A stretch of DNA of 64,000 bases from Legionella cardiaca (GCF_029026145.1 NZ_CP119078.1:1020501-1084500), one strand, 5' to 3'; shown: positions 46,175 through 56,096, counted from the stretch's first letter. Numbers and translations: made by a program. Notes: a model not told the origin generated them from the letters alone.

Positions 46175-47040
46175 ACTATCTTCGAAAGCAACTAGGCTAT
46201 GCACGTTTTATCCATTTAATCTTAATCTATACTCTAGGATTACTGAGTTACGTACTTTTGACCGTACCTCACAAATGGTGGATATTATTAACTGTCTTAG
46301 TAATAAGCTCAGGCCTTGAACCAGGGCTGATGGTTGATCGCGCACTTCAGCGAATTAAGGGAACACTATTGGCTCTTACTTTAATGATTCCTTTATTGTA
46401 TTTGCTGCAAGTAAATTATCGGCTAATTCCTGTCATTTTTATTGGTTCGGCGGTGGGTATGGTAGTGGCTTCGCTTAATTTTCGCCGTTATGATATCTGT
46501 GTCTTTTTTATCACTTTGTTTGCCCTTTTACTTACTGGAACTACATTTACAGACTTGATTCTTGAAAGTCCCATTGAAATGGTTACCAATCGAGGGATAT
46601 GCACTTTCATAGGAATTGCCATTGTATTAATTGGAGATTATTTTTTATTTGATGCTTTTCATTATTCGCAAAAACTTTATTTGCTACATCAAATTATTGT
46701 CTATAACCTTATAAGAAATGCTGCGCAGGAATTACAAACCTCGTCAATGAAGGTTTCTACACCCTATATCTATATGGAGCAACTACGTGCTCAATTTAAT
46801 CATGGCTTTACATTGATTGCTGATAGCGGCAAGAGTCTTCGATCAGAATTACAAACAAGTCCTGATTTAAAGCAAAAAATAACTGAATTTCAAGACATCA
46901 TTTGGGAATTGCGACGCATATTATTTGCAATGAGTTTTTCAGCGCTGATATTAAAATCGCAGGAAGTGACCAATGAGCATTTTAAAAATTATCAAAAATT
47001 AATTTCGCAAGCAAGAAAAGCCTTTATCAAACGTCGGTAG
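46162..47040 (+). CDS. half-size FUSC-type exporter subunit B
   Basis: 292 residues from ATG 46162, which lies within the end of subunit A. Six membrane spans (residues ~15-170: FIHLILIYTLGLLSYVLL, WWILLTVLVISSG, GTLLALTLMIPLLYLL and others) precede a cytoplasmic helical domain. The conserved FUSC pattern R-x-x-G-T (RALQRIKGTLLAL) is present here, supporting the family. With subunit A it would rebuild the two-half arrangement of AaeB/FusC as a heterodimer. It is the last gene of the OMF-MFP-FUSC-FUSC operon. Confidence 0.75.
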   Translation: MQKIDYLRKQLGYARFIHLILIYTLGLLSYVLLTVPHKWWILLTVLVISSGLEPGLMVDRALQRIKGTLLALTLMIPLLYLLQVNYRLIPVIFIGSAVGMVVASLNFRRYDICVFFITLFALLLTGTTFTDLILESPIEMVTNRGICTFIGIAIVLIGDYFLFDAFHYSQKLYLLHQIIVYNLIRNAAQELQTSSMKVSTPYIYMEQLRAQFNHGFTLIADSGKSLRSELQTSPDLKQKITEFQDIIWELRRILFAMSFSALILKSQEVTNEHFKNYQKLISQARKAFIKRR

Positions 47041-47160
47041 TGCGAAGTACTATAGTAAAGGCCCTGAAGATTCTCAGGTATTTATTTAAGCTACATGAAT
47101 TTTAAGCTTGAGCCCAGCTTCTGCTACATTTTAATGTAAAACGACAGTAAGTTTCGCAAT

Positions 47161-47373
47161 TCAAGCTCTCTCACTAATCGAGAAGCTAATTTTATCGTTT
47201 GATGTAACTTCTTGTTCTTCTCCTGCATTAAGTTGCTCAAAGAATGTAACGCCACAGACTTTAAGCGTATTTACGAGTGGATTTTCAATTGCAGGCACTA
47301 GCTCATCGATACGTTTTAATCAATTCAAAATTTCAAGTTTTAAGTTTTCTTCATTTAAGTCGTTTACAAGCAT
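47161..47373 (-). pseudogene. small gene interrupted by a stop codon
   Basis: Reading the minus strand from ATG 47373 gives MLVNDLNEENLKLEILN, then a TGA at 47322-47320. The same frame then continues for 52 residues (LKRIDELVPAIENPLVNTLK, VCGVTFFEQLNAGEEQ, ..., SFSISERA) to a TGA at 47161-47163. The continuity of protein-like sequence suggests a 70-residue gene with one nonsense change, or a gene scrap. The rest of the 549-base gap (47041-47589) shows no gene. Confidence 0.45.
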
Positions 47374-47589
47374 AATCCACAGGCTTATAAATGAACAAAA
47401 TTGACAATGAAGATAGCGTAGTTGAACACACAATTAATAATTAGTTATATGTTTTTGGAGTTAAAAACATAAATAATTCGCGTGAGGAAACATAATGCGA
47501 ATTTGAAAAGACATTTCTAATAATTTTGATTTGGTAAATGCAAATTTTTGAACTAAGTTTAAAAATAGGAGGCAGATAAAGGAAATGTA

Positions 47590-48381
47590 ATGAAAGATCC
47601 ATTACAGGCACTAGAGGAATCTTTAGCTTACATGTTTGAACTGCAAACGAGAAAAGAGGGTAAATATATTCATCCTTCAGTACAAAAACTTAAAAATGCT
47701 TTGGAAAATTATAAGAATGGTCCTTCACTCTCGTTACGGGAATTAGTTGCTGCTGTTAAATCAGCCCTTCCTGTTATTGAGAATTATGTTGATGGTTACG
47801 TAGTTAAACTGAGAATGGAAACATTGGCTCAAGCGAGAGGCGTGCTTATTGCGTGGGATAATCCTTATCTGAGAAACAGAGGTTATCCTCATTTTCAATT
47901 TACTTCTGCTGGTCCTAAAATTGCAAATGATTTTATCGCCTGGTTATCCGAGCGAGCCAATGTGGAGTTTTCTTGTCTAAATGGTGAAGAAAAGGTTGAA
48001 ATTATGCTTGAGCAAATAAGCGAAAATGAGTTTATGACGAAACTGGGTGAGTACTTGTTAAAACAACCTACTTTTCTTTCTGATTTGACCCTTGTTTCAC
48101 CAAAAACATTTGTCATGATTCTTGGCACCCGACTTGGATTTGAGTTGGAAAATCATCATATTGCCAAAGCTATTGTTTATCATAGTGATTTCTTAATGGA
48201 TAATAATCTCGAACCACAAGAGCAGTTAGAAAGCTACATTGAATTTTTAGATGGGCATTTAGTCATATTAGGACGCTCTGTCGAAAAGTTACTGAATGAT
48301 CCTTTAGCAAGAGAAGAATTAGATAAATCTGAGATTTTTCGCCTCATTACTGAAAGTAAACTTAATTTCCAACCGTCCTAA
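47590..48381 (+). CDS. hypothetical helical protein
   Basis: 263 residues, soluble, predominantly helical, no signal peptide and no recognised family. The N-terminus (MKDPLQALEESLAYMFELQ) is amphipathic. The C-terminus, EELDKSEIFRLITESKLNFQPS with a variable residue between blocks, is Glu-rich upstream of a hydrophobic end, which is compatible with but not proof of Dot/Icm export. AAAGGAAATGTA precedes the ATG. It converges on lspE, 13 bases away, and its upstream 549 bases hold only a decayed small gene. Confidence 0.6.
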   Translation: MKDPLQALEESLAYMFELQTRKEGKYIHPSVQKLKNALENYKNGPSLSLRELVAAVKSALPVIENYVDGYVVKLRMETLAQARGVLIAWDNPYLRNRGYPHFQFTSAGPKIANDFIAWLSERANVEFSCLNGEEKVEIMLEQISENEFMTKLGEYLLKQPTFLSDLTLVSPKTFVMILGTRLGFELENHHIAKAIVYHSDFLMDNNLEPQEQLESYIEFLDGHLVILGRSVEKLLNDPLAREELDKSEIFRLITESKLNFQPS

Positions 48382-48394
48382 CCGAGCGCAACAG

Positions 48395-49879
48395 TTAATG
48401 TTGACTTGTTACCCGTAAAATTTCTGCCAGAGATGTATCGCCAATCAACACACGTTTAAATCCATCTTCGCGGATGGTAGGATTAGTAGGGCGTAAGTAG
48501 CTGTCAATCGCTTGCAAACTTTCATTACGATGAATCATGCCACGTAAATTCTCATCAATAGTTATTAATTCATAAATCCCGGTACGTCCTCGATAACCTG
48601 AAAAATTGCATTGTTCACAGCCTTTGGGCTCGCAAACTTTGGAGATATCAGTTTGTGGCGGAATCCGCATCAATTCCTTTTCATCTTCACGCAAATGATG
48701 GAGTATCTTACAATGCGGGCAGAGTTTTCTGACCAGCCGTTGAGCAATTAAGCCGACAATGCTTGAGGCTAGTAGGAACGATTCAACTCCCATATCATGT
48801 AAACGAGTGATGGCTCCTAATGCACTGTTGGTATGGAGTGTTGAGAGAACCAAGTGACCAGTTAAACTGGCTTGCACGGCAATTTCAGCAGTTTCTAAAT
48901 CTCGAATTTCACCAATCATGACTACATCGGGATCTTGCCGCAAAATTGCTCTTAACCCCTTGGCAAAGGTCATTTGTACTTTGGTGTTGACTTGAGTTTG
49001 TCCTATGCCAGGCAAATCGTATTCAATTGGATCTTCTATCGTTAAAATATTGCGGGTAACCTGGTTAAGCTCGGTCAACATTGCATAGAGGGAGGTTGTT
49101 TTACCAGAACCAGTAGGGCCAGTTACCAAGATAATGCCATGTGGTTCAGCAATCATTGTTCGCATTGCTTTTAATGTGCTTTGTGGCATCCCTAAAAGAC
49201 TTAAATCCAGTTGTGCTGCTTGTTTATCTAAAATACGCAATACAATACGCTCACCATGGTTAGAAGGTAATGTAGAAACCCGAACATCAATATTGTGTCC
49301 GCCGATGCGAAGCGCAATACGTCCGTCTTGCGGGACACGCTTTTCAGCGATATCCAACTTAGCCATAACCTTGACACGAGAAATAACTAAAGGAGCAATG
49401 GCTCGTTGAATTTCTAAAACTTCATTTAAGACACCGTCGATTCGATTACGTACCAATACGCGATTTTCATAGGTTTCAATGTGAATATCAGAGGCTTTTT
49501 GTTTAATGGCTTGCGTAAATAATGCGTTAAGTAAGCGAATAATAGGGGCATCATCCTGGTTATCCAATAAATCTTCACTTACCGGTAATTGATCTGCGAG
49601 TAAGGATAAATCCATATCTTCTTCCATGACTTCTGCAGCATCAAGGATAGACGATTGCGATTGATAGATTTGCGCTAAGTGCTGTTGGAATTCCGACTCA
49701 TTTACCTCTTTTAATTTAAGTTCACATTGCAGTAAACGTTTTACTTCTGCAAGAATAGTCAGAGGAGGGTTTGCCAAATGATAGACAACGGCTACATCGT
49801 TGTCTTGTGGACTAGCGATAACCCCTTGTGTTTTAGCAAATGTATAGGGAAGACGTCTTATTTTTTCGTGATTTTCCAT
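48395..49879 (-). CDS. lspE: type II secretion ATPase LspE/GspE
   Basis: Cytoplasmic hexameric ATPase powering the type II secretion pseudopilus (494 residues). An N-terminal domain that docks to the inner-membrane platform (~1-120) is followed by the N2 domain (KQKASDIHIETYENRVLVRNR, abridged) and the ATPase: Walker A GPTGSGKTTSLYAML, Asp box TIEDPIEYDL, Walker B VMIGEIRDLETAEIA, His box TGHLVLSTLHTN. A four-Cys zinc module (CPHC...CEQC) is present. It starts 7 bases after lspD; the two-gene lspD-lspE arrangement is that of L. pneumophila. Confidence 0.95.
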   Translation of the reverse strand: MENHEKIRRLPYTFAKTQGVIASPQDNDVAVVYHLANPPLTILAEVKRLLQCELKLKEVNESEFQQHLAQIYQSQSSILDAAEVMEEDMDLSLLADQLPVSEDLLDNQDDAPIIRLLNALFTQAIKQKASDIHIETYENRVLVRNRIDGVLNEVLEIQRAIAPLVISRVKVMAKLDIAEKRVPQDGRIALRIGGHNIDVRVSTLPSNHGERIVLRILDKQAAQLDLSLLGMPQSTLKAMRTMIAEPHGIILVTGPTGSGKTTSLYAMLTELNQVTRNILTIEDPIEYDLPGIGQTQVNTKVQMTFAKGLRAILRQDPDVVMIGEIRDLETAEIAVQASLTGHLVLSTLHTNSALGAITRLHDMGVESFLLASSIVGLIAQRLVRKLCPHCKILHHLREDEKELMRIPPQTDISKVCEPKGCEQCNFSGYRGRTGIYELITIDENLRGMIHRNESLQAIDSYLRPTNPTIREDGFKRVLIGDTSLAEILRVTSQH

Positions 49880-49886
49880 ATTAATG

Positions 49887-52301
49887 CTACTTGGTCATTA
49901 ATATACCTTTCTTTGGCTGATTTTTAAGTATAACAGTTTGTTGCGTAGATTGACTAAAAGGTATAGGTAATGCAGCCTGATTCATTGATGGAAGCAACAT
50001 GTCAGTATTTTCAGGGTTATAGGGTTGCTCACGTAAAAACTCCAATTGTTCTTGTCGGGTGTCGGTATATTTACCATTCGTTACATATAACGCATCGCTA
50101 CGACTTCTTAAAATGCAGGGGCGTATAAATACCATTAAGACGCGTTTTTCACGATTTTGGATGTTATGTTGGAAAAGGCGACCAAATCCTGGTAAGTCAC
50201 CTACGATAGGGACACGGTTGTTATCCGTACCTAAACTGTCTTGCGTTAGTCCCCCAAGTACCACAATGTCACCACTATCTATGTGTATAGAAGTGACAAT
50301 ACTCGAGATTTTGAAAATAGGGTTGTCAGTATTTAATGTGCTTGATGGATCAATGGTGTCATTGCCCTGGTCAATTTGTAATTGGATACCATTGCCTTGT
50401 GTAATTTGTGGGCGCACATATAAATGCAGTGCAACATTCACGCGATCGAAAGTCACAAAAGGACTGGCTGTTGTCGTACCACCTGCATTGTTTGGATAAC
50501 TGGTGGAAGCGACAGAGACTTGTTTTCCGACGAGAATTTTAGCTTGTCTATTATCGAGTACAACCACAGAAGGGGTTGATAAAATGTTTGCTTTTCTATC
50601 ACGAGCAAGTGCATAAATTTGGGCTTGGAAATCATCAATTCTAGTTTGGGAATTAATGATGGCAAAACCAGGTCTAAAATCACTGGGTTTACCAGTTTGT
50701 TGATCGCTACCCCATTCAATTCCCAAACTGTTAAGATCACTTTCATCAATCTCGGCAACGAGTGCTTCTATGAGTAATTGTGCGGGTTTGATATCCAATT
50801 GTCTGATAACAGATTTTAAAGTACGTATCAGACTAACGGGAGCATTGAGAATAATTGAATTTGTATTGGGTTCAGCAATGATTTGGACTGTGGGTTTTGT
50901 AGTTCCTTCTGTCTGGGTTGCTGTGCCAGTAGTATTTGGCGTTGCTGCTGGATTGGTACTAGTCTGGCTGGTTTGTGTAGCAGGACTTTGGTTACCACTT
51001 GAAGAATTACTAACAAGATTTGAAGCAGGGTTTGTACTATCCAACTCAGGTCTGGTTATTGTTCCGATAGTTGTGCCTACATTACCACTAAAATTAGCTT
51101 GCGCAATACCGGCTAAAATGGGAACTAAATCTTCTGCCCGCAAATAATTAAGATAGACAACCTGAGTATTGCTGTCAGTGCCGTAAGTGCTTTGGCGATC
51201 TAATTTGGCGATTAGCAAACGCAATCTGATTCTATCTGTTTTGCTGCCACTTAGTAAAATTGCATTACTGCGATCGTCGGCGGCGAGCATGGTTTGTACA
51301 TGACTACCCAAGCCTGGCTGAGTTTTAACTAGATCTTTAAGGGTGTTAGCGACATCCATTGCTAAGGCATGTCTTAACGGGATCATATCGATACCGTTAG
51401 CAGAAGAACTATCAACCTGTCTAATGATTCTAAACATTTGTTTAATGTTGCTGGCACGTCCGGATAAAATCAACATGTTTGAGGGAGCATAAGCCGATAC
51501 GCTGCTCCATTGAGGCATCAGTGGTCGTAAAACAGGTACCAGTTGCTCAGATGGCACATAATGAACTGGTACAACTGCCACCATCATTTCATCACCCTGT
51601 GGTGGTGTGGTTTTTTGACCATAAATGAAAGGCGATTGTGTCTTGGCATCAATATTAGGAACAATTTTTATTACACTTCCACTTGGGACCGCTGCATAGC
51701 CTGAGATTTGCAAGACAGATAAAAAAACCTGATAAAGTTCTTTATTTGACATGGGAGTTGTAGAGATGATGGATATTTTTCCTTGAACACGCGGATCAAT
51801 AATAAAATTCTTTCCAGTGACTCTCGAAACCTCACCAATAACCGCTCGAATATCCGCATTACGCAAATTCCATAATTTTTTAGCAGGCGGATTACTACTT
51901 TCTTCCTCATTCTCGGTGGTTATTGTGCCTGTATTTTCTGAAGGCCCAGGAGGAGCAGGAACAGGATTAACAGTTGGAACTATTTTTGAGGGAATCTGGG
52001 CTGGTTTTGTTTCTTCTTTTATTTTTTTTTGAAGATTCTGTGCGAGTAAATAGTCATCCATTGGGCCAATTTTAACCACATAATTATTTTTATTGGGTGC
52101 ATGTTCGATTGCGATTGGCTGCTTAAGAGAAGAGGATAATTTAAATTTTAATTGCAGTGCATTATTTTGATGCGCGAAATCTCCCACATGAAGTTCATAT
52201 GCAGGCTTACCATCAACAGTAACCGTTTTGATATTAACTTCTGTAGCTCGAGCAGCAATAAAACATAATAAAACAAATAGGCCAACCGCAATCTTTCGCA
52301 T
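49887..52301 (-). CDS. lspD: type II secretion outer-membrane secretin LspD/GspD
   Basis: 804-residue secretin, from ATG 52301 (MRKIAVGLFVLLCFIAARA signal peptide; a TTG at 52328 is rejected). After an N-terminal AMIN-like region and a Pro/Glu linker come N0 (LRNADIRAVIGEVSRVTGKN), N1-N3 repeats (MLILSGRASNIKQMFRIIRQ and others), and the secretin core (QTRIDDFQAQIYAL to VPIVGDLPGFGRLFQH). The N3 region holds an ~75-residue Ser/Thr/Asn/Gln-rich insert, commonly disordered in GspD. In Legionella this system secretes proteases and other enzymes needed in amoebae and lung. Confidence 0.94.
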   Translation of the reverse strand: MRKIAVGLFVLLCFIAARATEVNIKTVTVDGKPAYELHVGDFAHQNNALQLKFKLSSSLKQPIAIEHAPNKNNYVVKIGPMDDYLLAQNLQKKIKEETKPAQIPSKIVPTVNPVPAPPGPSENTGTITTENEEESSNPPAKKLWNLRNADIRAVIGEVSRVTGKNFIIDPRVQGKISIISTTPMSNKELYQVFLSVLQISGYAAVPSGSVIKIVPNIDAKTQSPFIYGQKTTPPQGDEMMVAVVPVHYVPSEQLVPVLRPLMPQWSSVSAYAPSNMLILSGRASNIKQMFRIIRQVDSSSANGIDMIPLRHALAMDVANTLKDLVKTQPGLGSHVQTMLAADDRSNAILLSGSKTDRIRLRLLIAKLDRQSTYGTDSNTQVVYLNYLRAEDLVPILAGIAQANFSGNVGTTIGTITRPELDSTNPASNLVSNSSSGNQSPATQTSQTSTNPAATPNTTGTATQTEGTTKPTVQIIAEPNTNSIILNAPVSLIRTLKSVIRQLDIKPAQLLIEALVAEIDESDLNSLGIEWGSDQQTGKPSDFRPGFAIINSQTRIDDFQAQIYALARDRKANILSTPSVVVLDNRQAKILVGKQVSVASTSYPNNAGGTTTASPFVTFDRVNVALHLYVRPQITQGNGIQLQIDQGNDTIDPSSTLNTDNPIFKISSIVTSIHIDSGDIVVLGGLTQDSLGTDNNRVPIVGDLPGFGRLFQHNIQNREKRVLMVFIRPCILRSRSDALYVTNGKYTDTRQEQLEFLREQPYNPENTDMLLPSMNQAALPIPFSQSTQQTVILKNQPKKGILMTK

Positions 52302-52625
52302 CAAACAACCATAAAATAATTGATACAATCATCATAACCAAATTTGCAAAGATTCAATAGAGTTTTTAAAAGTTATGAAAAATTTAATAGTTGAGTTATG
52401 GGCAAGAAAATCTCAAATAGTTTAATTATTCTAAATATGTGTTAATAATGTCATCTCAAGCGTAGCGAGGGCTCTAAAGCAGGCGTGCTTGAGAGTTATC
52501 AATTATGTTAAAACGGGTTTAACAAAGAATACTCAACAATCATTCCCAGAAAAATTTCTGGCCCTGAGGTAGATTTGCTGTTACAACGGAGGAAATTTGA
52601 TTAACTGAGAAAATTTTGGATTGAA
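52302..52625. other. intergenic region with small inverted repeats
   Basis: Upstream of lspD and downstream of the tRNA. TCTCAAGC / GCTTGAGA arms at 52454-52461 and 52487-52494 enclose a GC-rich loop (GTAGCGAGGG) and may be a REP-type element. No gene is seen. Confidence 0.4.
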
Positions 52626-52702
52626 TGGTGGCTATGGGTGGACTCGAACCACCGACCTCAGCATTATGAGTGCCGCGCTCTAACCGGCTGAGCTACATAG
52701 CC
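52626..52702 (-). tRNA. tRNA-Met (CAT), elongator type
   Basis: 77 bases including an encoded CCA. The acceptor arms GGCTATG / CATAGCC pair fully. The D arm is AGCTCAGCCGGTTAGAGC, the anticodon loop is CTCATAA, and the T arm is GGTGGTTCGAGTCCACC. The acceptor start and loop resemble E. coli elongator tRNA-Met rather than the initiator or tRNA-Ile2 (CAT). Confidence 0.93.
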
Positions 52703-52984
52703 ACAAGAGGTCGTGATTTTGTCTCTTTAGGCGTTTGATGTCAATACTAAAAATTAATATTTATTCTAAATAAGAATATTAAAAATTGATGTTTCAAAGA
52801 TATTCTGGTTTATCAGTCGACAAATCTCATTTAAAAAACAATAAATAGCTTATTCATATGACAATTGTTTTGAGTGTTGAAGATCATACTCTTAGGGCAA
52901 ATACACCTCAATTAGAGTTATCTGATGTTAGCCGAGGCCAATAATTATGAGATATATTCCGGGATAAGAACTTACTAAGAAAGA

Positions 52985-53021
52985 ACTACCTTCTTCCCTT
53001 GTGAGCTGGAAAGAAGGTAGT
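52985..53021 (-). terminator. terminator of the degP gene
   Basis: Perfect 11-base stem ACTACCTTCTT / AAGAAGGTAGT with a 15-base loop, followed on the minus strand by TCTTTCTTAG. It begins 10 bases after the DegP-like stop. The ~280 bases between this and the tRNA show nothing else. Confidence 0.7.
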
Positions 53022-53031
53022 AGGGTGTAAA

Positions 53032-54405
53032 CTAAACAATCAACAGATACAATGCCCCTGGGCCGCGTAAGACCTGAACTAATAATTGTTTATTTTGTTG
53101 TTGAGCGATAGTTTGCAGCGCACGTACACTTGGCGTAGCTTGTTTGTTTGCAGCAATAATAATGTCACCAGGTCTCAAACCTGCTCGCCACCCCGCACTG
53201 TTTTCAGATGCGCCAGTAACTTGAATTCCTACTACATGGCCATGCAAAGGAGAATCTTGTTCAAAATTTTTAAGAGCCAGACCATACAAGAAAGGATTGC
53301 TTGCTTGCAATTTTTGTTCATGGCGCTTAATGTCAGTAACGACTGCACTTAAGGTCATTTCTTTCCCATCACGCTGGATCGTTATTTTAGCTTCGGTACC
53401 TACTCGCAATAATCCAATTGTTGATTTAACCTGGGTCGCTTGCGTTATCTTGGTATCGTTGATTTTAGTAATGATATCACCCGGTTTTAAACCAGCCTTT
53501 TCTGCGGGGGAATCTTGATTAACCTGAGCAATAATAGCGCCTTGAAAATCTTCAGGGTAACCCATTGCCAGAGCTAATTCAGGGGTTAGATGCTGTACGA
53601 AAATCCCCATTAAACCTCGATGAATAGAACCAAATTTAATAAGCTGTTGTGCGACATCCTTTGCCATATTAATGGGGATGGCAAAACCAATACCTACGTT
53701 TCCGCCATAAGGTGAAATAATGGCTGTGTTAATTCCAATTAATTCGCCTTTAGAATTAACTAAAGCGCCACCAGAGTTTCCTGGGTTAATTGCAGCGTCA
53801 GTTTGAATAAAATTCTCTACACCTTCGATGTTTAGGTCGCTACGTTTTGTCGCGCTGATAATTCCAAAGGTTGCTGTTTGACTATTACCAAAACTATTTA
53901 AACCAAAGGGATTACCAATTGCTACAACAAAGTCACCAACTTCAACGTTGTCGGAATTACCAATAGGCAAACTTTTCAAATTTTTCGCATCAATTTTTAA
54001 AACAGCAATATCGGTGTCACTGTCACCGCCAATAAGTTTTGCTTTTAAACGGCGACCATCATTTAATGTCACTGTAATGAGAGAAGCATTACGGATAACA
54101 TGGTCATTCGTAATAATGATTCCATTTTGTGGATCAACAATTACACCTGAACCAATACTTTGAAATTTTCTTGGTTTATCAGGCAGTTGCTGCGGGGACT
54201 GAGATTCTTGATTTGCTTCCTCCTCATCATCGCTGGGGGCTGTATTTGGGAGAAAACCTTGTACGGCAACGTTGACAATAGCGGGCATTGTATTTTTAAG
54301 AATGGGTGCCCAAGTTGCCAGAGGCTTTGCTTCTTCTGCTACTGCAGCGAAAGAAAAAAAAGTTAAAAGCAAGATGGATACTGCTATACGAAGTTTACTA
54401 GTCAT
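53032..54405 (-). CDS. degP: periplasmic serine endoprotease, DegP/DegQ (HtrA)-like
   Basis: 457 residues from ATG 54405, one base after the pgeF stop. A signal peptide (MTSKLRIAVSILLLTFFSFA...) precedes a trypsin-like domain with the triad His in IITNDHVI, Asp in DTDIAVLKI, and Ser in PGNSGGALVN. Two PDZ domains follow (~255-345, LMGIFVQHLTPELALAMG, and ~360-450, SAGWRAGLRPGDIIIAANKQ). It degrades or refolds misfolded envelope proteins. A short acidic/Gln insert (SDDEEEANQESQSPQQ) lies in the LA-loop position. It may be co-transcribed with pgeF. Confidence 0.93.
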   Translation of the reverse strand: MTSKLRIAVSILLLTFFSFAAVAEEAKPLATWAPILKNTMPAIVNVAVQGFLPNTAPSDDEEEANQESQSPQQLPDKPRKFQSIGSGVIVDPQNGIIITNDHVIRNASLITVTLNDGRRLKAKLIGGDSDTDIAVLKIDAKNLKSLPIGNSDNVEVGDFVVAIGNPFGLNSFGNSQTATFGIISATKRSDLNIEGVENFIQTDAAINPGNSGGALVNSKGELIGINTAIISPYGGNVGIGFAIPINMAKDVAQQLIKFGSIHRGLMGIFVQHLTPELALAMGYPEDFQGAIIAQVNQDSPAEKAGLKPGDIITKINDTKITQATQVKSTIGLLRVGTEAKITIQRDGKEMTLSAVVTDIKRHEQKLQASNPFLYGLALKNFEQDSPLHGHVVGIQVTGASENSAGWRAGLRPGDIIIAANKQATPSVRALQTIAQQQNKQLLVQVLRGPGALYLLIV

Positions 54406-54406
54406 G

Positions 54407-55147
54407 TCATTTGTTCCAATTTTTTTCATTAAACCAAATAAGTGTTGCCATTCTACCTGTTTGTGGCTGTCTACGATAGGAATAGAATTTATTGTTTTGT
54501 TCAAATGTACACGCATTTGATTGATAAACAGCCAAAACATCAGCATTATTCAAAACACGTTCTGCAAGCTTGGGTAGATTAGCATGCCATTTTTCACCTT
54601 TGCGGCGAAAATCCTGAGGGGAGAATGTGTAGCGACTTTCATAAATCTGTAAAACTTCATCGCCAACTTCAAAACAAGATTGACAGATAGCAGGGCCAAT
54701 CCAGGCCATGAGCTGAGAAGGAGAACTTTGCATTTTGCTAATTGTATTTTCAACAATCCCATTCACTAAACCGCGCCATCCAGCATGAATTGCAGCAATC
54801 TCATTGCCTTCTTGATTACATAGTAGAATGGGGAGGCAGTCGGCAGTTAGAATTGCCAGAGGTTGTCCTGGATTTCGTGTGATTGCTGCATCCGCTGTTC
54901 GATTAGGTTCCTCATCGACACAGACACAAAGATTACTATGTATTTGTTCTAACCAGGCGGGTTCCATGGAAAGCCCTAGCTCCGTACTTAGTTGCTGACG
55001 ATTTAAAGAAACGTCAGCGATGCTGTCGCCTACGTGTAAAGCAAGATTATTTTTATCGTAGGGTGGTTGGCTAAATCCCTCACAACGTGAGGTGGTTAAT
55101 CCATGTATATTAGCTGGTGCTTTCCAGTTAGCATAAAGTTTAGTCAA
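54407..55147 (-). CDS. pgeF: PgeF/YfiH-type peptidoglycan editing factor (polyphenol oxidase family)
   Basis: Cytoplasmic enzyme that in E. coli removes L-Ser-containing peptidoglycan precursors; homologues show laccase-like or purine nucleosidase activity. The zinc-site residues are visible: His in LEQIHS, Cys in LTADCLPILL, His in AIHAGWRGL. The frame extends upstream to 55204 inside rluD; a TTG at 55147, within GGAT-N9, avoids most of that overlap and gives the usual ~245 residues, so I choose it, though an ATG at 55186 is possible. It is followed directly by the DegP-like gene. Confidence 0.88.
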   Translation of the reverse strand: MTKLYANWKAPANIHGLTTSRCEGFSQPPYDKNNLALHVGDSIADVSLNRQQLSTELGLSMEPAWLEQIHSNLCVCVDEEPNRTADAAITRNPGQPLAILTADCLPILLCNQEGNEIAAIHAGWRGLVNGIVENTISKMQSSPSQLMAWIGPAICQSCFEVGDEVLQIYESRYTFSPQDFRRKGEKWHANLPKLAERVLNNADVLAVYQSNACTFEQNNKFYSYRRQPQTGRMATLIWFNEKNWNK

Positions 55148-56096
55148 GATGATTATCCAATGTTTGGAGAAGACGCTGAAAATCATCTGGTAAAGGCGCT
55201 TCAAACGTCATTTCTTCTTCTGTTACAGGGTGGACGAATGACAAGCTGGATGCATGCAGTGCTTGCCGCTGGAATCCTTGTAAAATATCTCTTAACTCTT
55301 GCGTTGGTTGAGCGGGGAAACGCATTCTCCCTCCATATAACTGATCACCCACCACTGGGTGATTGATATAAGCCATGTGCACCCGAATTTGATGGGTACG
55401 TCCGGTTAAGAGCTCTACATCGAGCAAGGTATAATCATGATATTGTTTGCGAATAGAGTAAAGGGTAATCGCTTGCCTACCTTGTTGACAAACAGCCATT
55501 TTCAGACGGTTTCTAGGGTGTCTACCATAAAATGTATCGATTTCACCACCAGAAATTAAATGGCCTTGTACTAAAGTGATATAACAACGATGTATTTCTC
55601 GCGCTTGCATTTGTCTAACAAGATTTGTATGCGCGACTAAGGATTTGGCAATAACGAGTAGTCCCGTTGTATCTTTATCAAGTCGATGAATGATACCCGC
55701 ACGAGGTAAGCTTGCAAGCTGAGAAGCATGATGCAGCAGCGCATTGACCAGAGTATGCTCGCGATTTCCAGCACCTGGATGAACGACCAGGCCTGCAGGT
55801 TTGTTGATAACTAGCAAATGTTCATCTTCATAAACGATATTCAAAGGGATATCTTCTGGAAGGGAGGGAAGGGTATTTGATTGAGAGAACTCCACCTGCA
55901 TGTCGATTTCGTCCCCATCCGCTACTTTATCTTTAGGTTTGCAATGACGTTGATTTAAGGTAATGGCGCCTTGTTTTAACCAGGTACTCAACTGCGAGCG
56001 AGAATAATCAGGGAACAATTGGGCTAAGACGATATCAATTCGTTGCCCATGATATTCTCGCGGAATAACAATGTGCTTGGAAATAGAATCACTCAT
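55140..56096 (-). CDS. rluD: 23S rRNA pseudouridine(1911/1915/1917) synthase RluD
   Basis: 318 residues. An N-terminal S4 domain ([19 protein letters not shown]) is followed by the RluA-family catalytic domain: [18 protein letters not shown] and [18 protein letters not shown] with the catalytic Asp in HRLDKDT, and [20 protein letters not shown]. The ATG overlaps the miaB stop by four bases, and pgeF follows, the rluD-pgeF pairing also seen in E. coli. Confidence 0.95.
   Translation of the reverse strand: MSDSISKHIVIPREYHGQRIDIVLAQLFPDYSRSQLSTWLKQGAITLNQRHCKPKDKVADGDEIDMQVEFSQSNTLPSLPEDIPLNIVYEDEHLLVINKPAGLVVHPGAGNREHTLVNALLHHASQLASLPRAGIIHRLDKDTTGLLVIAKSLVAHTNLVRQMQAREIHRCYITLVQGHLISGGEIDTFYGRHPRNRLKMAVCQQGRQAITLYSIRKQYHDYTLLDVELLTGRTHQIRVHMAYINHPVVGDQLYGGRMRFPAQPTQELRDILQGFQRQALHASSLSFVHPVTEEEMTFEAPLPDDFQRLLQTLDNHLD

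Noticed and set aside
52626-52702. tRNA-Met as a possible genomic-island attachment site
   Set aside because: No integrase, direct repeat of the tRNA 3' end or mobility gene is nearby; only conserved genes flank it.
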